Of a stretch of DNA of 64,000 nucleotides, positions 51,441-61,106 are shown piece after piece (positions within the stretch are counted from its first letter, which is position 1; each line of letters begins with the position of its first letter). The notes under the pieces are model-generated. The model did no database searches. It was not told the origin of the DNA and saw only the letters and a list, made by a program, of their open reading frames with translations. The position numbers and the translations under genes are program-made. The stretch is from Terriglobia bacterium (GTDB lineage: Bacteria > Acidobacteriota > Terriglobia > JAIQFV01): NCBI GenBank assembly GCA_020072965.1, contig JAIQFY010000012.1, forward strand, positions 1 to 64,000, in the 5' to 3' direction.

Positions 51441-52727
51441 TTATTGCACAAATGAGTTCAACTGACGTGCGACAGATTGTGGTAATTGCGCGTGGACCCG
51501 GATGAAGTCTGCTGTGATTTCTTTTTCGAGGAGGCGTCCCTTTTGCTGGATCAAGCTCAAAACCCTTGCTTCGGCATGCGGAAGAACGAAATGGCAATCC
51601 ACGACTGGATCACGCAGGAGCAGGGCATCGATTCGGTGCACGAGCTCTTTGAGTCCTTCCCCCGTAAGGGCAGAAACGAAAACCCCTTTCGTAGAATCCG
51701 AACGACCCGACCGGGCTTCCAGGAGATCGATCTTGTTGTACACCTGTAAGATTGGAATATGTTTCACCTGAAGGTCTTCGAGCACGCTGTTGACCGCAAC
51801 TTCGTGATCTTTGAACTGGGGGTCGGCCCGATCCACCACATGCAGGATCAAATCGGCCTCCACGACTTCCTCAAGCGTTGCCCGGAAGGCAGTCACCAAC
51901 GTATGGGGAAGTTTTCTTATAAAGCCGACGGTATCCGAAAGTAGGGCCATCCGCTTGGAGGGAAGCAATATCCTACGAAGGGTGGGATCGAGAGTGGAGA
52001 AGAGTTGTTTTGACACCTTGACCTCAGACGCAGTCAGGGCATTGAAAAGGGTCGACTTTCCTGCATTGGTGTAACCTACCAGGGAAAGGGTTGCGATCAA
52101 GGTGTCGCGACGATGCTGTCGATGCAGTTCCCGCTGGGAACGGACGCGTTCCATTTCCGTCCGGATCCTGGCGATACGCCGGACGATGCGTCGACGGTCC
52201 ATTTCCAACCGGGTTTCGCCGGGACCCCGAGTCCCGATCCCTCCACCCAGCCGGGAGAGTTCAACGCCATGGCCGGTCAGGCGTGGTCGCAAGTAGTCGA
52301 GTTGCGCCAATTCAACCTGTAATTTTCCTTCGCGCGTTCTAGCACGTTGTGCAAAGATCGCAAGGATCAGCTGGGTTCGATCGATGACCCGGCATTCCGT
52401 CAGGTTCTCCAGATTGCGTTGTTGTGTCGGAGTCAGCTCGTCATCGAAGATGAGGAGTGTGATATGTCCCGATTGGATTTGCTCCCGAAGCTGATGGACC
52501 TTTCCCCGCCCAATAAAAAAAGCCGGATCAAGGTTGGGCCGCGATTGAATGATGCGGCCCGCCACCTCGGCTCCGGCCGTGAAAGCCAGTTCTTGAAGTT
52601 CGTCGAGGGAGTCGTCGCTCTCACGCGGGGTGCCCGGTGTACGCCCTCGTGAGGTTGTCTGCGAACAAACAGAAACCAGTAAAGTTCTGTCTTTCACTAA
52701 TCTTGAAGAACCAGCCCTTGATCCCAC
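51441..52727 (-). CDS. hflX: GTPase HflX
   Basis: A 428-residue HflX: N-terminal domain (FIGRGKVHQLREQI, TPTQQRNLENLTECRVIDRT), GGGIGTRGPGETRLE linker and G domain (G1 GYTNAGKSTLF, DTVGFIRKLPH, NKIDLL). HflX splits stalled or heat-damaged ribosomes. GTG 52727 lies directly after the hfq stop, and the order miaA-hfq-hflX is that of proteobacteria. Confidence 0.95.
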   Translation of the reverse strand: MGSRAGSSRLVKDRTLLVSVCSQTTSRGRTPGTPRESDDSLDELQELAFTAGAEVAGRIIQSRPNLDPAFFIGRGKVHQLREQIQSGHITLLIFDDELTPTQQRNLENLTECRVIDRTQLILAIFAQRARTREGKLQVELAQLDYLRPRLTGHGVELSRLGGGIGTRGPGETRLEMDRRRIVRRIARIRTEMERVRSQRELHRQHRRDTLIATLSLVGYTNAGKSTLFNALTASEVKVSKQLFSTLDPTLRRILLPSKRMALLSDTVGFIRKLPHTLVTAFRATLEEVVEADLILHVVDRADPQFKDHEVAVNSVLEDLQVKHIPILQVYNKIDLLEARSGRSDSTKGVFVSALTGEGLKELVHRIDALLLRDPVVDCHFVLPHAEARVLSLIQQKGRLLEKEITADFIRVHAQLPQSVARQLNSFVQ

Positions 52728-52994
52728 CTAACTCACATTGGCAGTCGTCGGTGCCGTGACGGGCGGGGACGATTGACTGGACATCGAGCGAGCCACGACG
52801 ACAGTTGAAATGGCGTGCTTGAAAATCAATTGGTCCTGATTACTGGCTTCGAGGATGACCGAATACTTATCAAAACTCTTGATACGACCTGTCAGTTTCA
52901 CCCCGCTCAATAAATAGATCGTAACCGTCTGCTTTTCCTTCCGGGCGTTGTTCAAAAAAGCATCTTGGATGTTCTGCGCCACCTTGTTGTCCAC
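52728..52994 (-). CDS. hfq: RNA chaperone Hfq
   Basis: Predicted 88-residue Hfq with Sm1 ([20 protein letters not shown]) and Sm2 ([11 protein letters not shown], the conserved YKHA-type patch as FKHA). It pairs sRNAs with mRNAs. Start is GTG 52994 by the conserved N-terminus and GAGGAGG about six bases upstream; it lies 10 bases after miaA. The tail rich in Ser, Pro and Thr is short. Together with the candidate 6S RNA this indicates active RNA-based control. Confidence 0.95.
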   Translation of the reverse strand: MDNKVAQNIQDAFLNNARKEKQTVTIYLLSGVKLTGRIKSFDKYSVILEASNQDQLIFKHAISTVVVARSMSSQSSPPVTAPTTANVS

Positions 52995-53004
52995 AGTATC
53001 CTCC

Positions 53005-53970
53005 TCAGCATGGCCCTCGCGAGCCTGCAATGGACCTCAAAAAATTCAAAACCCGCTCTTGGACGGTTCGATCATCTCCGAACCCGTCAAACCAAGTCAA
53101 TCCACCCTCCTTGTTGAACCAAGTCATCTGGCGCTTTGCATAATGACGCGTTGCCTTCTGTGCCTCAATCACCGCTGTGGGAGTATCCAGTTGTCCGAGG
53201 AATAGCCTGCCTGCCTGCTTGTATCCTAGAGATTGAAAGGGCTTGGCCGAGAGAGCAACGCCCTGACTCAGAATTGCCTTAGCCTCCTCCAGCAGACCCT
53301 GGTTGAACATTCCAGTGACCCGATTGTTGATGCGAGTATATAACTCTTTTCGCGGGGGATTCAAGCCGATTTTGATAGCGGAGAATCCTTTCAGCGCCTG
53401 CCGGGGTTGACGGAAGTATTCCGACTGCGCTTTCTTCGTGGTCAGGAAGATTTCGAGGGCGCGGATCAGGCGATGGCTGTCCTGGGGGGCAATTCGCGAA
53501 GCCGAGAGCGGATCCCAACGCTTCAGAAGACGGTGCAGATGGGGGACTCCTCTTTGTTGCGCCCGAGCCCTCAATCGTTCGCGAAGGCGCTCATCCCGTT
53601 GAGGTCCCTCGAATAACCCATCGAGCAAGGCGCGCAGGTACAGTCCCGTGCCACCGACCAGAATGGGAAGACGCTGGCGCCTCCGAACATCTTCGAGGAT
53701 GGTTCGCGCACGACGTGCAAATTCTCCCGCTGTAAAGGGCTCGTGGGGCTCGAGCAGATCAATCAAATGATGAGGAATGCGCTCGCGGTCCTGGAGCGAG
53801 GGCTTTGCACTGCCAATGTCAAAGTACTTGAACACCTGGATGGAATCATAATTGATGATCTCTCCCCCGAGTTCAGCGGCGAGGGTCAAAGCGAGTGCGG
53901 ATTTTCCGCTGGCGGTGGGTCCGGCCAAAGCGACCAGCGGGTAGGGAGGCACTTCAAAAGGGTGCGTCAT
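53005..53970 (-). CDS. miaA: tRNA dimethylallyltransferase MiaA
   Basis: Predicted 321-residue MiaA: P-loop [40 protein letters not shown] and the C-terminal YAKRQMTWF. It adds the isopentenyl group to A37 of tRNAs reading U-starting codons. The ATG at 53970 overlaps the stop of the exported-protein gene (ATGA). Order miaA-hfq-hflX is conserved. Confidence 0.95.
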   Translation of the reverse strand: MTHPFEVPPYPLVALAGPTASGKSALALTLAAELGGEIINYDSIQVFKYFDIGSAKPSLQDRERIPHHLIDLLEPHEPFTAGEFARRARTILEDVRRRQRLPILVGGTGLYLRALLDGLFEGPQRDERLRERLRARAQQRGVPHLHRLLKRWDPLSASRIAPQDSHRLIRALEIFLTTKKAQSEYFRQPRQALKGFSAIKIGLNPPRKELYTRINNRVTGMFNQGLLEEAKAILSQGVALSAKPFQSLGYKQAGRLFLGQLDTPTAVIEAQKATRHYAKRQMTWFNKEGGLTWFDGFGDDRTVQERVLNFLRSIAGSRGPC

Positions 53971-54797
53971 CGGGCGGGAGTGTTGCTCTTCTCGGGGGCC
54001 CAGGCGACCACCAGCCATGCCGAGTCGAATCGCTTGACACCGACTTTGACTTTGCTGGAGATCAATCGAGGATCGCCGGTCACCATTTCATACAATTCCA
54101 CGTCAAACTCGACCTTGTCCCGGCCGGTATTGGCGATGCGTCGGATGGCATACGCCACGTGATGGGGGTTCGAGAGGCCGATGAAGATCTGTCGCAATTC
54201 GTCCGGAGATTGGAACTGTTGCCCGAGACCTATGCTAGTGTGCTGCATCGCCGTGTCGCCGTCGCGGTCGGCCCACGCCCTCATCACGATCTTCAACACC
54301 CGGATGGAGTCCCGATATTCCTTGGGCGCTTCGAACCCCTCCACGATGGCTTTTGCCGTCGGGCGCTCCGCCCCAAATTTGATTCTGTCGGCAAACCAGC
54401 CGCGCGGAGTCTGGATAAAGGTATCCCGCTCATCGATTTCGCCAATCAGATGGTCGTTGAGATTCTTCCAGATCCCGACCACCTCCACGTCAAAACTCTT
54501 GTCGCCATCCCTGGCTTCGATCTTGCCTGGATCATAGCTGAAGCTGAGCAAAACGCTGGATTCGCGCCGGACCTTGACCTTCTTGTCCCCGCCGTAGTAC
54601 TCCTTCAACCGGTCGGTCATATAAGTGTATTCAATAACATTGTTCGCCGCGATCCGGGTCCAGAGAAATTCGTTGAGGGCTTTGATTCGAGGGTCCTCCG
54701 CGGCGGAGACCGTGATCGAGGTGGAGACAATCAATCCCAGGCCGCCGAGGATCATTTTCCAACGAGGTCGAAACAGTTCAGTCATCCATGTGTGCAT
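53967..54797 (-). CDS. Exported protein of unknown function
   Basis: A 276-residue protein with an N-terminal hydrophobic segment (about 13-33) that may be a signal peptide or anchor. The rest is mixed alpha/beta with repeated LFEL-type strands (SSVLLSFSYDPGKIEAR, DVEVVGIWKNLNDHLIGEID). No family recognised, though it resembles GWxTD-type proteins in general layout. It overlaps miaA by four bases and sits ~20 bases after the 39-residue gene, in the SpoIID operon. Confidence 0.65.
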   Translation of the reverse strand: MHTWMTELFRPRWKMILGGLGLIVSTSITVSAAEDPRIKALNEFLWTRIAANNVIEYTYMTDRLKEYYGGDKKVKVRRESSVLLSFSYDPGKIEARDGDKSFDVEVVGIWKNLNDHLIGEIDERDTFIQTPRGWFADRIKFGAERPTAKAIVEGFEAPKEYRDSIRVLKIVMRAWADRDGDTAMQHTSIGLGQQFQSPDELRQIFIGLSNPHHVAYAIRRIANTGRDKVEFDVELYEMVTGDPRLISSKVKVGVKRFDSAWLVVAWAPEKSNTPAR

Positions 54798-54816
54798 TGA
54801 ACCGAAACCCCTGTAT

Positions 54817-54936
54817 TCAATAAGGACCTGTTGAACGGTGCCAAAGCTCCAGGGACCAGATTTTGTACAACAGGTACAGCATCATGACGATTGCGAGAAG
54901 GAGGAGTCCCCGAAACTGTACTCTCTCAATTTTCAC
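54817..54936 (-). CDS. 39-residue single-helix membrane protein
   Basis: A small gene between spoIID-like and the exported-protein genes. GTG at 54936 overlaps the upstream stop by 11 bases, with AAGGA about eight bases upstream. The product begins MKIERVQFRG, continues with a hydrophobic segment LLLLAIVMMLYLLYKIW (about 11-27) and ends WHRSTGPY. The basic N-terminus and single helix fit an inner-membrane microprotein. No homologue known; the support is start signal, coupling and composition. Confidence 0.5.
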   Translation of the reverse strand: MKIERVQFRGLLLLAIVMMLYLLYKIWSLELWHRSTGPY

Positions 54937-56689
54937 GGATGTTTTCCTTGACCACATCCACGTTGTAGTAATAGGTCTTCAGTATGGATTCGAAGTTCTG
55001 TCCTTCCCGCGCCAGCCCGTAGGCCCCGGTTTGACACAACCCGACCCCATGTCCCCACCCGCGACCAATGAATACAAAGGCCTCAATTCTCCCTCGACGG
55101 TCGCGCTCCCGGTCCAGGATGAACAAGCTGTCTTTCAGTCCCAGGGCGGACTTTACCTCTAACCCTTTTAGGGTGAAGTTCTGCTTTCGGCCTTTGACCT
55201 TTAATTCAATCACCCGGCTTGAAATCCCGTATTCCACCGGTTCCAGGTCGACAAGCTCATCGAGGGGCAACGTCTTGCGCAGGGTCTTTTCAAGATCCGC
55301 GCGGGTGACATGAACCGTCCACTTCAAATGGTAGCCCGACACTTCCTTTAGCCGCGGGTCCACCTCAGCGGCGTTTTCGGGGGGACAGGAGGCGCTCCGC
55401 AAATAGGGCACGTCCATGGTTCGAAAAATGTTCTTCGCATCTTCCGTGTGACCCCCGCAGGTGGACGTGTAGAGCGAGTCAATCAACTCGCCCTGGTATT
55501 CTATCACGATCCCCCGGGTGGCCTCGACCGCCTCGGTGCTGAGAGGCCTTTCCGAATCCGCCCCGCGATACACTTGACAGGCGATCGTGGCACAAAGTTG
55601 ATACCCTTCGCGGCGGAACCTCTCCCCATTCTTCAGGGCGTAGGTTCGTGCTGCGACGGCCTGGGCTTTGAGCGCTTCAATGGCATCGAACTTCGAAGGC
55701 GGCATTTCATTTGGAACCACACCTTTCAAATAATCATCCAGGTCAAGAACATTAACGACATTCAATTTGCCGCGAGCATTTTCGACGAGTTCGATTGTCC
55801 CGCGATAAGAGAGGTTGTCAAACCGCAGAAGGTCCTGAGGGTCTTGAGCCGATATCCTCACCAGAACCACCGGTGCGACTCGGGGATCAGGAAGCGAAAT
55901 GCGGGCCATTCCGCTGTTTCTTTCGTTCTGAATTTCCAGGGTTCCCGGAGCGATGGCGAGTGGCGCAGGTTGATTTCCTGAAGGGGGAGCGACCGCCGGG
56001 ACGCGAATGCCCTCTTCGCTGACGATCCAGCCATCGGCGTATCCAGCTTCCTGCAATCGCTCTCCCAGTTCTCCTGCGTCTAGTCGCGAGGTGCACTCTC
56101 CCACTCGGACCCGGTAGGTCCCTGTGGAATCGTTATAGGTGATTGTGACGGGAACCTCAAATCGCGATTCGAGTTCCCGCTTCAAGGAGTCGGCCCGGCC
56201 ACTCTCCCGAAAGGAGGCTACCTGAATTCGAAATATGGGCCCTTTCCGGGTCGAGCCGGCAGCAGCAGCTTGGGCCGCTGAGTTGCCTTCAACTTGTGCG
56301 GTCAACAGTGAGAGGGTGACCCGCCCTTCTGCCACATTCGATGGCTCGTTCGCTTGCAAGAGGTTTTCGAGCAAGAGTCTCCCTTTGGCCGTGATCTGAA
56401 CTGTGCGGAAATCGTTGGCCAGGCCGATCCGGATCCATCGCGGAATGTCTCTGGAGGTCGGGGTGGCCGCGGGCGTCTGAGGGGCCGTTGCCTTCCGTTC
56501 CGCTCCAGTTGGACCTGGGTGCGGCGCCTTCGATTCTGTCGGAGCGGGAGGAGGAGGCAGTGGAGTGCCACCTGCAGAGGCGGAGGGTGGATGCGGAACA
56601 GGAGGAGCGGCCGGACGCGACTTACATGAATTGGCGAAGACTGCCACGGGAAGGAGCGCGAAAATGAGGACACGACGCAATTGATCCAT
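54926..56689 (-). CDS. SpoIID/LytB-domain protein with SPOR domain
   Basis: A 587-residue exported protein. Signal peptide (about 1-20; a Cys at 22 could be a lipoprotein site but the lipobox is imperfect), Pro-rich linker to about 80, a SPOR-like peptidoglycan-binding part (about 150-225, FRIQVASFRESGRADSLKREL), then a SpoIID domain (about 315-580: LDDYLKGVVPNEMPPS, AAVARTYAL-like AVAARTYALKNGE, TSTCGGHTEDA, GRGWGHGVGLCQTGAYGLA). SpoIID enzymes are lytic transglycosylases acting on denuded glycan strands; diderm homologues act at division or in amidase control. Head of a leftward operon. Confidence 0.88.
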   Translation of the reverse strand: MDQLRRVLIFALLPVAVFANSCKSRPAAPPVPHPPSASAGGTPLPPPPAPTESKAPHPGPTGAERKATAPQTPAATPTSRDIPRWIRIGLANDFRTVQITAKGRLLLENLLQANEPSNVAEGRVTLSLLTAQVEGNSAAQAAAAGSTRKGPIFRIQVASFRESGRADSLKRELESRFEVPVTITYNDSTGTYRVRVGECTSRLDAGELGERLQEAGYADGWIVSEEGIRVPAVAPPSGNQPAPLAIAPGTLEIQNERNSGMARISLPDPRVAPVVLVRISAQDPQDLLRFDNLSYRGTIELVENARGKLNVVNVLDLDDYLKGVVPNEMPPSKFDAIEALKAQAVAARTYALKNGERFRREGYQLCATIACQVYRGADSERPLSTEAVEATRGIVIEYQGELIDSLYTSTCGGHTEDAKNIFRTMDVPYLRSASCPPENAAEVDPRLKEVSGYHLKWTVHVTRADLEKTLRKTLPLDELVDLEPVEYGISSRVIELKVKGRKQNFTLKGLEVKSALGLKDSLFILDRERDRRGRIEAFVFIGRGWGHGVGLCQTGAYGLAREGQNFESILKTYYYNVDVVKENIREN

Positions 56690-56775
56690 TCAGCCGCCCG
56701 GTCCATCCAGATTCACAGTCGTCTTCTCCATGGTTGCCGCTCGCTTGAAGCCTCCGATTGAAGATTCTTCTTGCC

Positions 56776-57756
56776 CTACGTTCGCGGAGACAGATTATAC
56801 AGATAGGTGTATTGAAGTGTAATGTGGTCGCCCGGAAAATAATTGGGAAGCGCAGGGAACGGGGTCGACAGATTCAGTGATCCCATGGCTGCATTATCAT
56901 AAGGCGCCGTTCCCGACCGCGCCACGATGTTCATGTTGAGGATCCTGCCGTTCTTTTGGATGTCAAAAACAATGGTAACGCGCCCTTTTCGCCCGGTGTA
57001 AATCAACTCCGGAATCAGGGAGTACCAGTTTGCCCGGACGATGTAATAGATGCGGCGCAGATAAGGATCGAGATCGACCCCGTAGGTGTCGGAAAGAATG
57101 AGAGGCTCATCGATGCTCAAATCCGAGCGCTGGCTACTTTGCGGCCCCTTAAGCCCCGAGCCTGAGCCCATCCCCCCCGCTCCCCGGTTCTTACCGGCTT
57201 CGCGCATGGCATCTTCCAGGCTCTTCCCTGCGGACTCACTCGGAAACTTCAAATCACTCCTTCCTTTCTTGTCCACGGAGCTTAAATCCTCCAATACAGG
57301 CCCTTGGGGGACATTCAATTTCGCCTGGTCCTGGGGTGCGGATTGAACCCCTCCTTTTTGTAGCTGCCCGGGAGGGGGCTCCGCTGGGTTCTGCTGCTGG
57401 GCGATGTCCGGCTTGGGCAACGGTTCCTGCTTGATGACTGCAGGAGCCTCAAAGCCTCCACCGGGTTTGGGGGTTGTGGGCGGAGGTGCGGAAATATGAC
57501 CGCGCACCGGGGGTGGCGGGAGCATCGGCTTCGCTTCTTCAAATGCCGGAGGGGCGACAAGCTCGGTGAGTTCCTGCTGTTTTTCCTGAACCGGCGGCTC
57601 TGACTTCAAAAGAGACAGAAATTTGGGGTTCACGATGACGACGATGACAAATACGAGGTGGAGGACAATGGAAACGAGAACAGACTCCCGCCGCCGCGCC
57701 GAGTCGCGCTCCTTTTCGAGCAGGATAATCAGATGGAGCTCTTCCGTTTTTGGCAT
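56776..57756 (-). CDS. TonB-family energy transducer
   Basis: A 326-residue TonB-like protein: cytosolic start, one transmembrane helix (about 25-45), Pro-rich periplasmic linker (about 50-150) and a C-terminal TonB domain (about 230-320; YLRRIYYIVRANWYSLIPEL, GRVTIVFDIQKNGRILNMNI, PYDNAAMGSLNLSTPFPALP). It carries proton-motive energy to outer-membrane receptors; no exbBD is visible here. Sits upstream of the SpoIID gene, 86 bases apart. Confidence 0.85.
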   Translation of the reverse strand: MPKTEELHLIILLEKERDSARRRESVLVSIVLHLVFVIVVIVNPKFLSLLKSEPPVQEKQQELTELVAPPAFEEAKPMLPPPPVRGHISAPPPTTPKPGGGFEAPAVIKQEPLPKPDIAQQQNPAEPPPGQLQKGGVQSAPQDQAKLNVPQGPVLEDLSSVDKKGRSDLKFPSESAGKSLEDAMREAGKNRGAGGMGSGSGLKGPQSSQRSDLSIDEPLILSDTYGVDLDPYLRRIYYIVRANWYSLIPELIYTGRKGRVTIVFDIQKNGRILNMNIVARSGTAPYDNAAMGSLNLSTPFPALPNYFPGDHITLQYTYLYNLSPRT

Positions 57757-58218
57757 GCTCAGTCTTCAGGGAACCCAATTTCAATGCTTATTTTACCATT
57801 AACCGGATTTATTAAGTTGGGCAGGAGGAGAAACCTTCCGGGGTTGCATCGCTCCATTGTCCTGATAGGCCTAGCCGAACTGCCCGGTTCAGCGGTGTGC
57901 TCGGGAGGATGGCCGCAAACCCTGTGGGAAGCCGTACGGGGATTTGATTGTAAAGCACGCAGTCCTGAAGGGTACTTTCGAATGATGGCCATTTTCGCCT
58001 ATTGAACCGATGATTTCACAGTTACCTGATCGGTTTATCCCTGACAGGTCGGTTTTGCCGTGCCTCCTGCACCTTGGATGTTTTATTCAAAGTTCACCCT
58101 CCTTTCCGCGACTTCAACCCAGTCGCACCTTTCTTTGGATGCAAGGTAGGACGTAGAAGTTTCGCAAGAGGTTACGGCGGGGATTCAATGGAAGGGCTGT
58201 TTGAGCCTCAGGTCCTCT
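57757..58218. other. Gap between the tonB-like and Gfo/Idh genes
   Basis: No gene recognised in 462 bases. It includes the upstream region of the tonB-like gene and the end of the Gfo/Idh transcript. No terminator, tRNA or other RNA gene was recognised. Confidence 0.35.
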
Positions 58219-59187
58219 TCACGTTGATTTCAAAGCGATTCTGGAGTGCTCGTTGATTTTTTGGGCAATGTCCGACGCTACTTTTAACGCTCTGCGTCCC
58301 TCCTCGCCGGTCACCACTGGAACGGATCGGTCCCGCACGGTTTGTACAAAAGACTCCAACTCCAGCTTCAAAGGCTCCTCGGGGGGGCCCGTCACGCTGC
58401 GTCCGTCAATCTTCGCCTCCCCATCTTCGCTGCGGGCAAGATGCAGGACCAACATCTCCTGGCGGGTGTAGTCAATGGAAACATAATCGTTCGGTTGAAA
58501 AAAACGTAACTTACGGACCTTCTCCGTGGACACCCGGGAAGCCGTGAGGTTGGCCACACAGCCGTTTGTAAATTCGAGACGCACGTTGGCAATATCCACG
58601 CGGGGCGTGAGGATGGGAAGTCCGACAGCCCGTATGTCAGCCACCTCAGCCCCCACGAACGAAAGCACGATATCGAGATCGTGGATCATCAGGTCGAGCA
58701 CCACATCGACATCCAGGCTACGCGGGGTAAACAGGCTCAGCCGGTGGACTTCGAAAAACTTGGGCCCCTTGAGAATCTTTCTGGCTGCGGTGACTGCCGG
58801 GTTAAAACGTTCCACGTGTCCCACCTGCAAAACGCGCTGGTGAATCCGTGCGGCCTCGATCAACCCATCGGCTTGCTCCATGGTGTCCGCGATGGGCTTT
58901 TCCACTAAAACGTCGATCCCCTCCTGCAGAAGTCGAATTCCGATGGGGCCGTGATCAACGGTTGGAACGGCCAGGCTGACAGCATCCACCCGGCCAAACA
59001 ACTTTTCATAGTCGTCAAAGGCGTGCGTGTGATTTGTGGAAGCAATTTCCTCGGCTCGCGCCAGGTTGGTGTCCGCCACCCCGACCAACTCCACGTCGGA
59101 CATCCGCGAGTAAATCCGGACGTGGTGCCGACCCAGGCTCCCGACGCCGATCACCGCAACACGGAGCTTCTTTGAGTTTGGACTCAT
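58219..59187 (-). CDS. Gfo/Idh/MocA-family oxidoreductase
   Basis: A 322-residue NAD(P)-dependent sugar oxidoreductase. Rossmann motif GVGSLGRHHVRIY at the N-terminus, the EKP catalytic Lys (VLVEKPIAD near 96) and LMIHDLDIVLSF in the C-terminal domain. Its place beside lpxI and lpxA suggests a lipid A sugar. GnnA, a family member, oxidises UDP-GlcNAc at C3 for the 3-amino lipid A sugar, but its partner aminotransferase GnnB is not in the window. Function is inferred from neighbours only. Confidence 0.85.
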   Translation of the reverse strand: MSPNSKKLRVAVIGVGSLGRHHVRIYSRMSDVELVGVADTNLARAEEIASTNHTHAFDDYEKLFGRVDAVSLAVPTVDHGPIGIRLLQEGIDVLVEKPIADTMEQADGLIEAARIHQRVLQVGHVERFNPAVTAARKILKGPKFFEVHRLSLFTPRSLDVDVVLDLMIHDLDIVLSFVGAEVADIRAVGLPILTPRVDIANVRLEFTNGCVANLTASRVSTEKVRKLRFFQPNDYVSIDYTRQEMLVLHLARSEDGEAKIDGRSVTGPPEEPLKLELESFVQTVRDRSVPVVTGEEGRRALKVASDIAQKINEHSRIALKST

Positions 59188-59339
59188 GAGTTTCGCCTCT
59201 GGGAAAGCCTTGAATGCGGGAAATGGTTCACGGGTGTCAGGTATCAGGTGCCAAGTCTCAGGTAACGGAAGCCAGATGCCAGGAGCAAGAAGCCGGAGGC
59301 AACAAGGCCGAAAAAGGATTCGAATTCCCGAGCTTGAGG

Positions 59340-59387
59340 TTTGAACTTGGAACTTTGAACTGGGTTTTTAAACTTTGAACTTGGAAC
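59340..59387. repeat. 14-mer direct repeats in the lpxI-Gfo/Idh gap
   Basis: TTTGAACTTGGAAC occurs exactly at 59340-59353 and 59374-59387, with a further TTTGAAC at 59354. A second loose repeat family (CAGGT/CCAGG) fills 59235-59290. Origin unknown; replication slippage is one option. Confidence 0.6.
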
Positions 59388-59401
59388 CTCGAACTCCGAC
59401 C

Positions 59402-60211
59402 TCAAGGCGAGAACGCCTCGATGGTGATGTCTTTCTCATTCGCCAGGGCCAGCAGTTCGTCGCGGTCGATCAGCAAGGTTTTTCCCGCGTCGAGTGCCAG
59501 GGCTGAGGCGTTGGATCCCGCCATGAGCTCAATCGTGGTTTTTCCCACAACAGGCACATCGAACCGCATGTCCTGGTTCGGCTTGCTGACTTTGACCACT
59601 GTCATCCGCCCCCCCCGACTCAGTTCCCGCGCACGCTGGATGACGGCGTCGGTTCCTTCCATGGCTTCAATTGCGATGCACGCGCAGTCTCTGACCACCA
59701 CACACTGCCCGAGATCCATTCCGGCAATCGCCTTGGCGATCCCGCGACCATACTCGATGTCGGCCCGTTCTTCGGAATTGGGCTTGCGCCGGGTGAGAAT
59801 ACCCCGCTGCGGAATCAAATCCTTTAGAAAAAACGTGGAATCGATGAGGTCGATTCCTTCTTCGGAAAGGACCCTGGCCACACCTCCGATCAAGGCGTCG
59901 GTGTTCTTGTGTTTAAGACTGGTCAGAAGCTTCAATAATCGCCAGTCCGGCTTGATGGAGCTGAAGATGATCTTATGTTTCACCTGGCCAGCCATTATGG
60001 CCTTGCTGACACCTTCCTTTTTAAACCAGTGGATCAATCCGGAGAGATCGGCGATGGAAAGCCAGTGGATGGTCTTTGCCTCGCCCTGCAATTCGGGGAA
60101 GGCCTCTTCCTTGATCGCGGCCACCACAAGTTCATGTCCCTGGCGCCGCGCGGCCCGCAGAACGAGAAAAGGAAACTGTCCGTTGCCTGCAATTAATCCG
60201 TATCTTTCCAT
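59402..60211 (-). CDS. lpxI: UDP-2,3-diacylglucosamine pyrophosphatase LpxI
   Basis: A 269-residue LpxI, which hydrolyses UDP-diacyl-GlcN to lipid X in place of LpxH. The N-terminal YGLIAGNGQFPFLVLRAA and C-terminal GRMTVVKVSKPNQDMRFDVP and GKTTIELM fit the family. LpxI is typical of alphaproteobacteria, acidobacteria and other diderms. Lies 42 bases after lpxA in the lipid A operon. Confidence 0.93.
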   Translation of the reverse strand: MERYGLIAGNGQFPFLVLRAARRQGHELVVAAIKEEAFPELQGEAKTIHWLSIADLSGLIHWFKKEGVSKAIMAGQVKHKIIFSSIKPDWRLLKLLTSLKHKNTDALIGGVARVLSEEGIDLIDSTFFLKDLIPQRGILTRRKPNSEERADIEYGRGIAKAIAGMDLGQCVVVRDCACIAIEAMEGTDAVIQRARELSRGGRMTVVKVSKPNQDMRFDVPVVGKTTIELMAGSNASALALDAGKTLLIDRDELLALANEKDITIEAFSP

Positions 60212-60253
60212 AGCGTCGCCGACTCGTAGGGCAAGCAGGTCCCTTATCTCAAT

Positions 60254-61039
60254 TTACTTAATTACTCCGCGTTCAGAGGATTCGACGAAGTCGATCAGGA
60301 TTTTGACCTCCTCCGACAGGTTTTTTTCAATCTTCAATTTTTTGAGAGCCTGGGACGTATTCAATTTTTCAGCCAGAAGGAGGTGAAAGGCGTGATGCAG
60401 CCGGCTGATTGCTTCTGCCGTCAATCCTCTTCGTTTGAGTCCCAGCGAGTTTACCCCATAGGCATGGGTCCCCCGTTCGCTCACAGTTTTGGAATAGGGA
60501 AGGACATCTCGGGTGATGACGGAGTATCCCCCGACAAAGCCGTGAGGGCCGATCCGGCAGAATTGGTGGACGCCGCTGAACGCCCCTATCGTGGCATAGT
60601 CACCGATCGTGACGTGACCGGCCAGAGTCGCCGCATTTCCAAGGATGATGTGGTTCCCGAGGTGGCAATCGTGGGCGACATGAACATAGGCCATGAAATA
60701 ATTGTGGTCTTCGATCGAGGTGATCCCGCCACCATGTTCAGTTCCGCGATGCACCGTAACAAATTCCCGGAAGACATTATGGTTTCCGATTTTCAAGGAG
60801 GTGGGTCCCCCGCTGTACTTCAGGTCCTGGGGGGGATGACCGATGGAGGCGAAGGGAAAAAATCGGCAATGAGACCCAATCTCCGTGGGGCCTTCCATCG
60901 AGACGTGAGCTCCGATCTCGGTGAAATCGCCAATGGAAACGTTTTCGCCGATGGTTGAATAAGGACCGACAGCGACTCCCTTCCCCAGCTTTGCCTTGCG
61001 ATGGATGACGGCTGTCGGATGGATTAAACGCGTCTTCAA
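60254..61039 (-). CDS. lpxA: UDP-N-acetylglucosamine acyltransferase LpxA
   Basis: A 261-residue LpxA: left-handed beta helix of hexapeptide repeats (about 1-190), catalytic His123 in VAHDC, and C-terminal helices. The Gly matching E. coli Gly173 (GFVGGYS) is kept, which would permit a longer acyl chain; this is inference. First step of lipid A synthesis. The order bamA-ompH-fabZ-lpxA-lpxI lacks lpxD. Confidence 0.95.
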   Translation of the reverse strand: MKTRLIHPTAVIHRKAKLGKGVAVGPYSTIGENVSIGDFTEIGAHVSMEGPTEIGSHCRFFPFASIGHPPQDLKYSGGPTSLKIGNHNVFREFVTVHRGTEHGGGITSIEDHNYFMAYVHVAHDCHLGNHIILGNAATLAGHVTIGDYATIGAFSGVHQFCRIGPHGFVGGYSVITRDVLPYSKTVSERGTHAYGVNSLGLKRRGLTAEAISRLHHAFHLLLAEKLNTSQALKKLKIEKNLSEEVKILIDFVESSERGVIK

Positions 61040-61106
61040 GTGAGAGGGTTAAACTCCTTGTGATGGATATTCGCCCGCATGAGGCTTCTTGATGTCAGGC
61101 ATCCTT

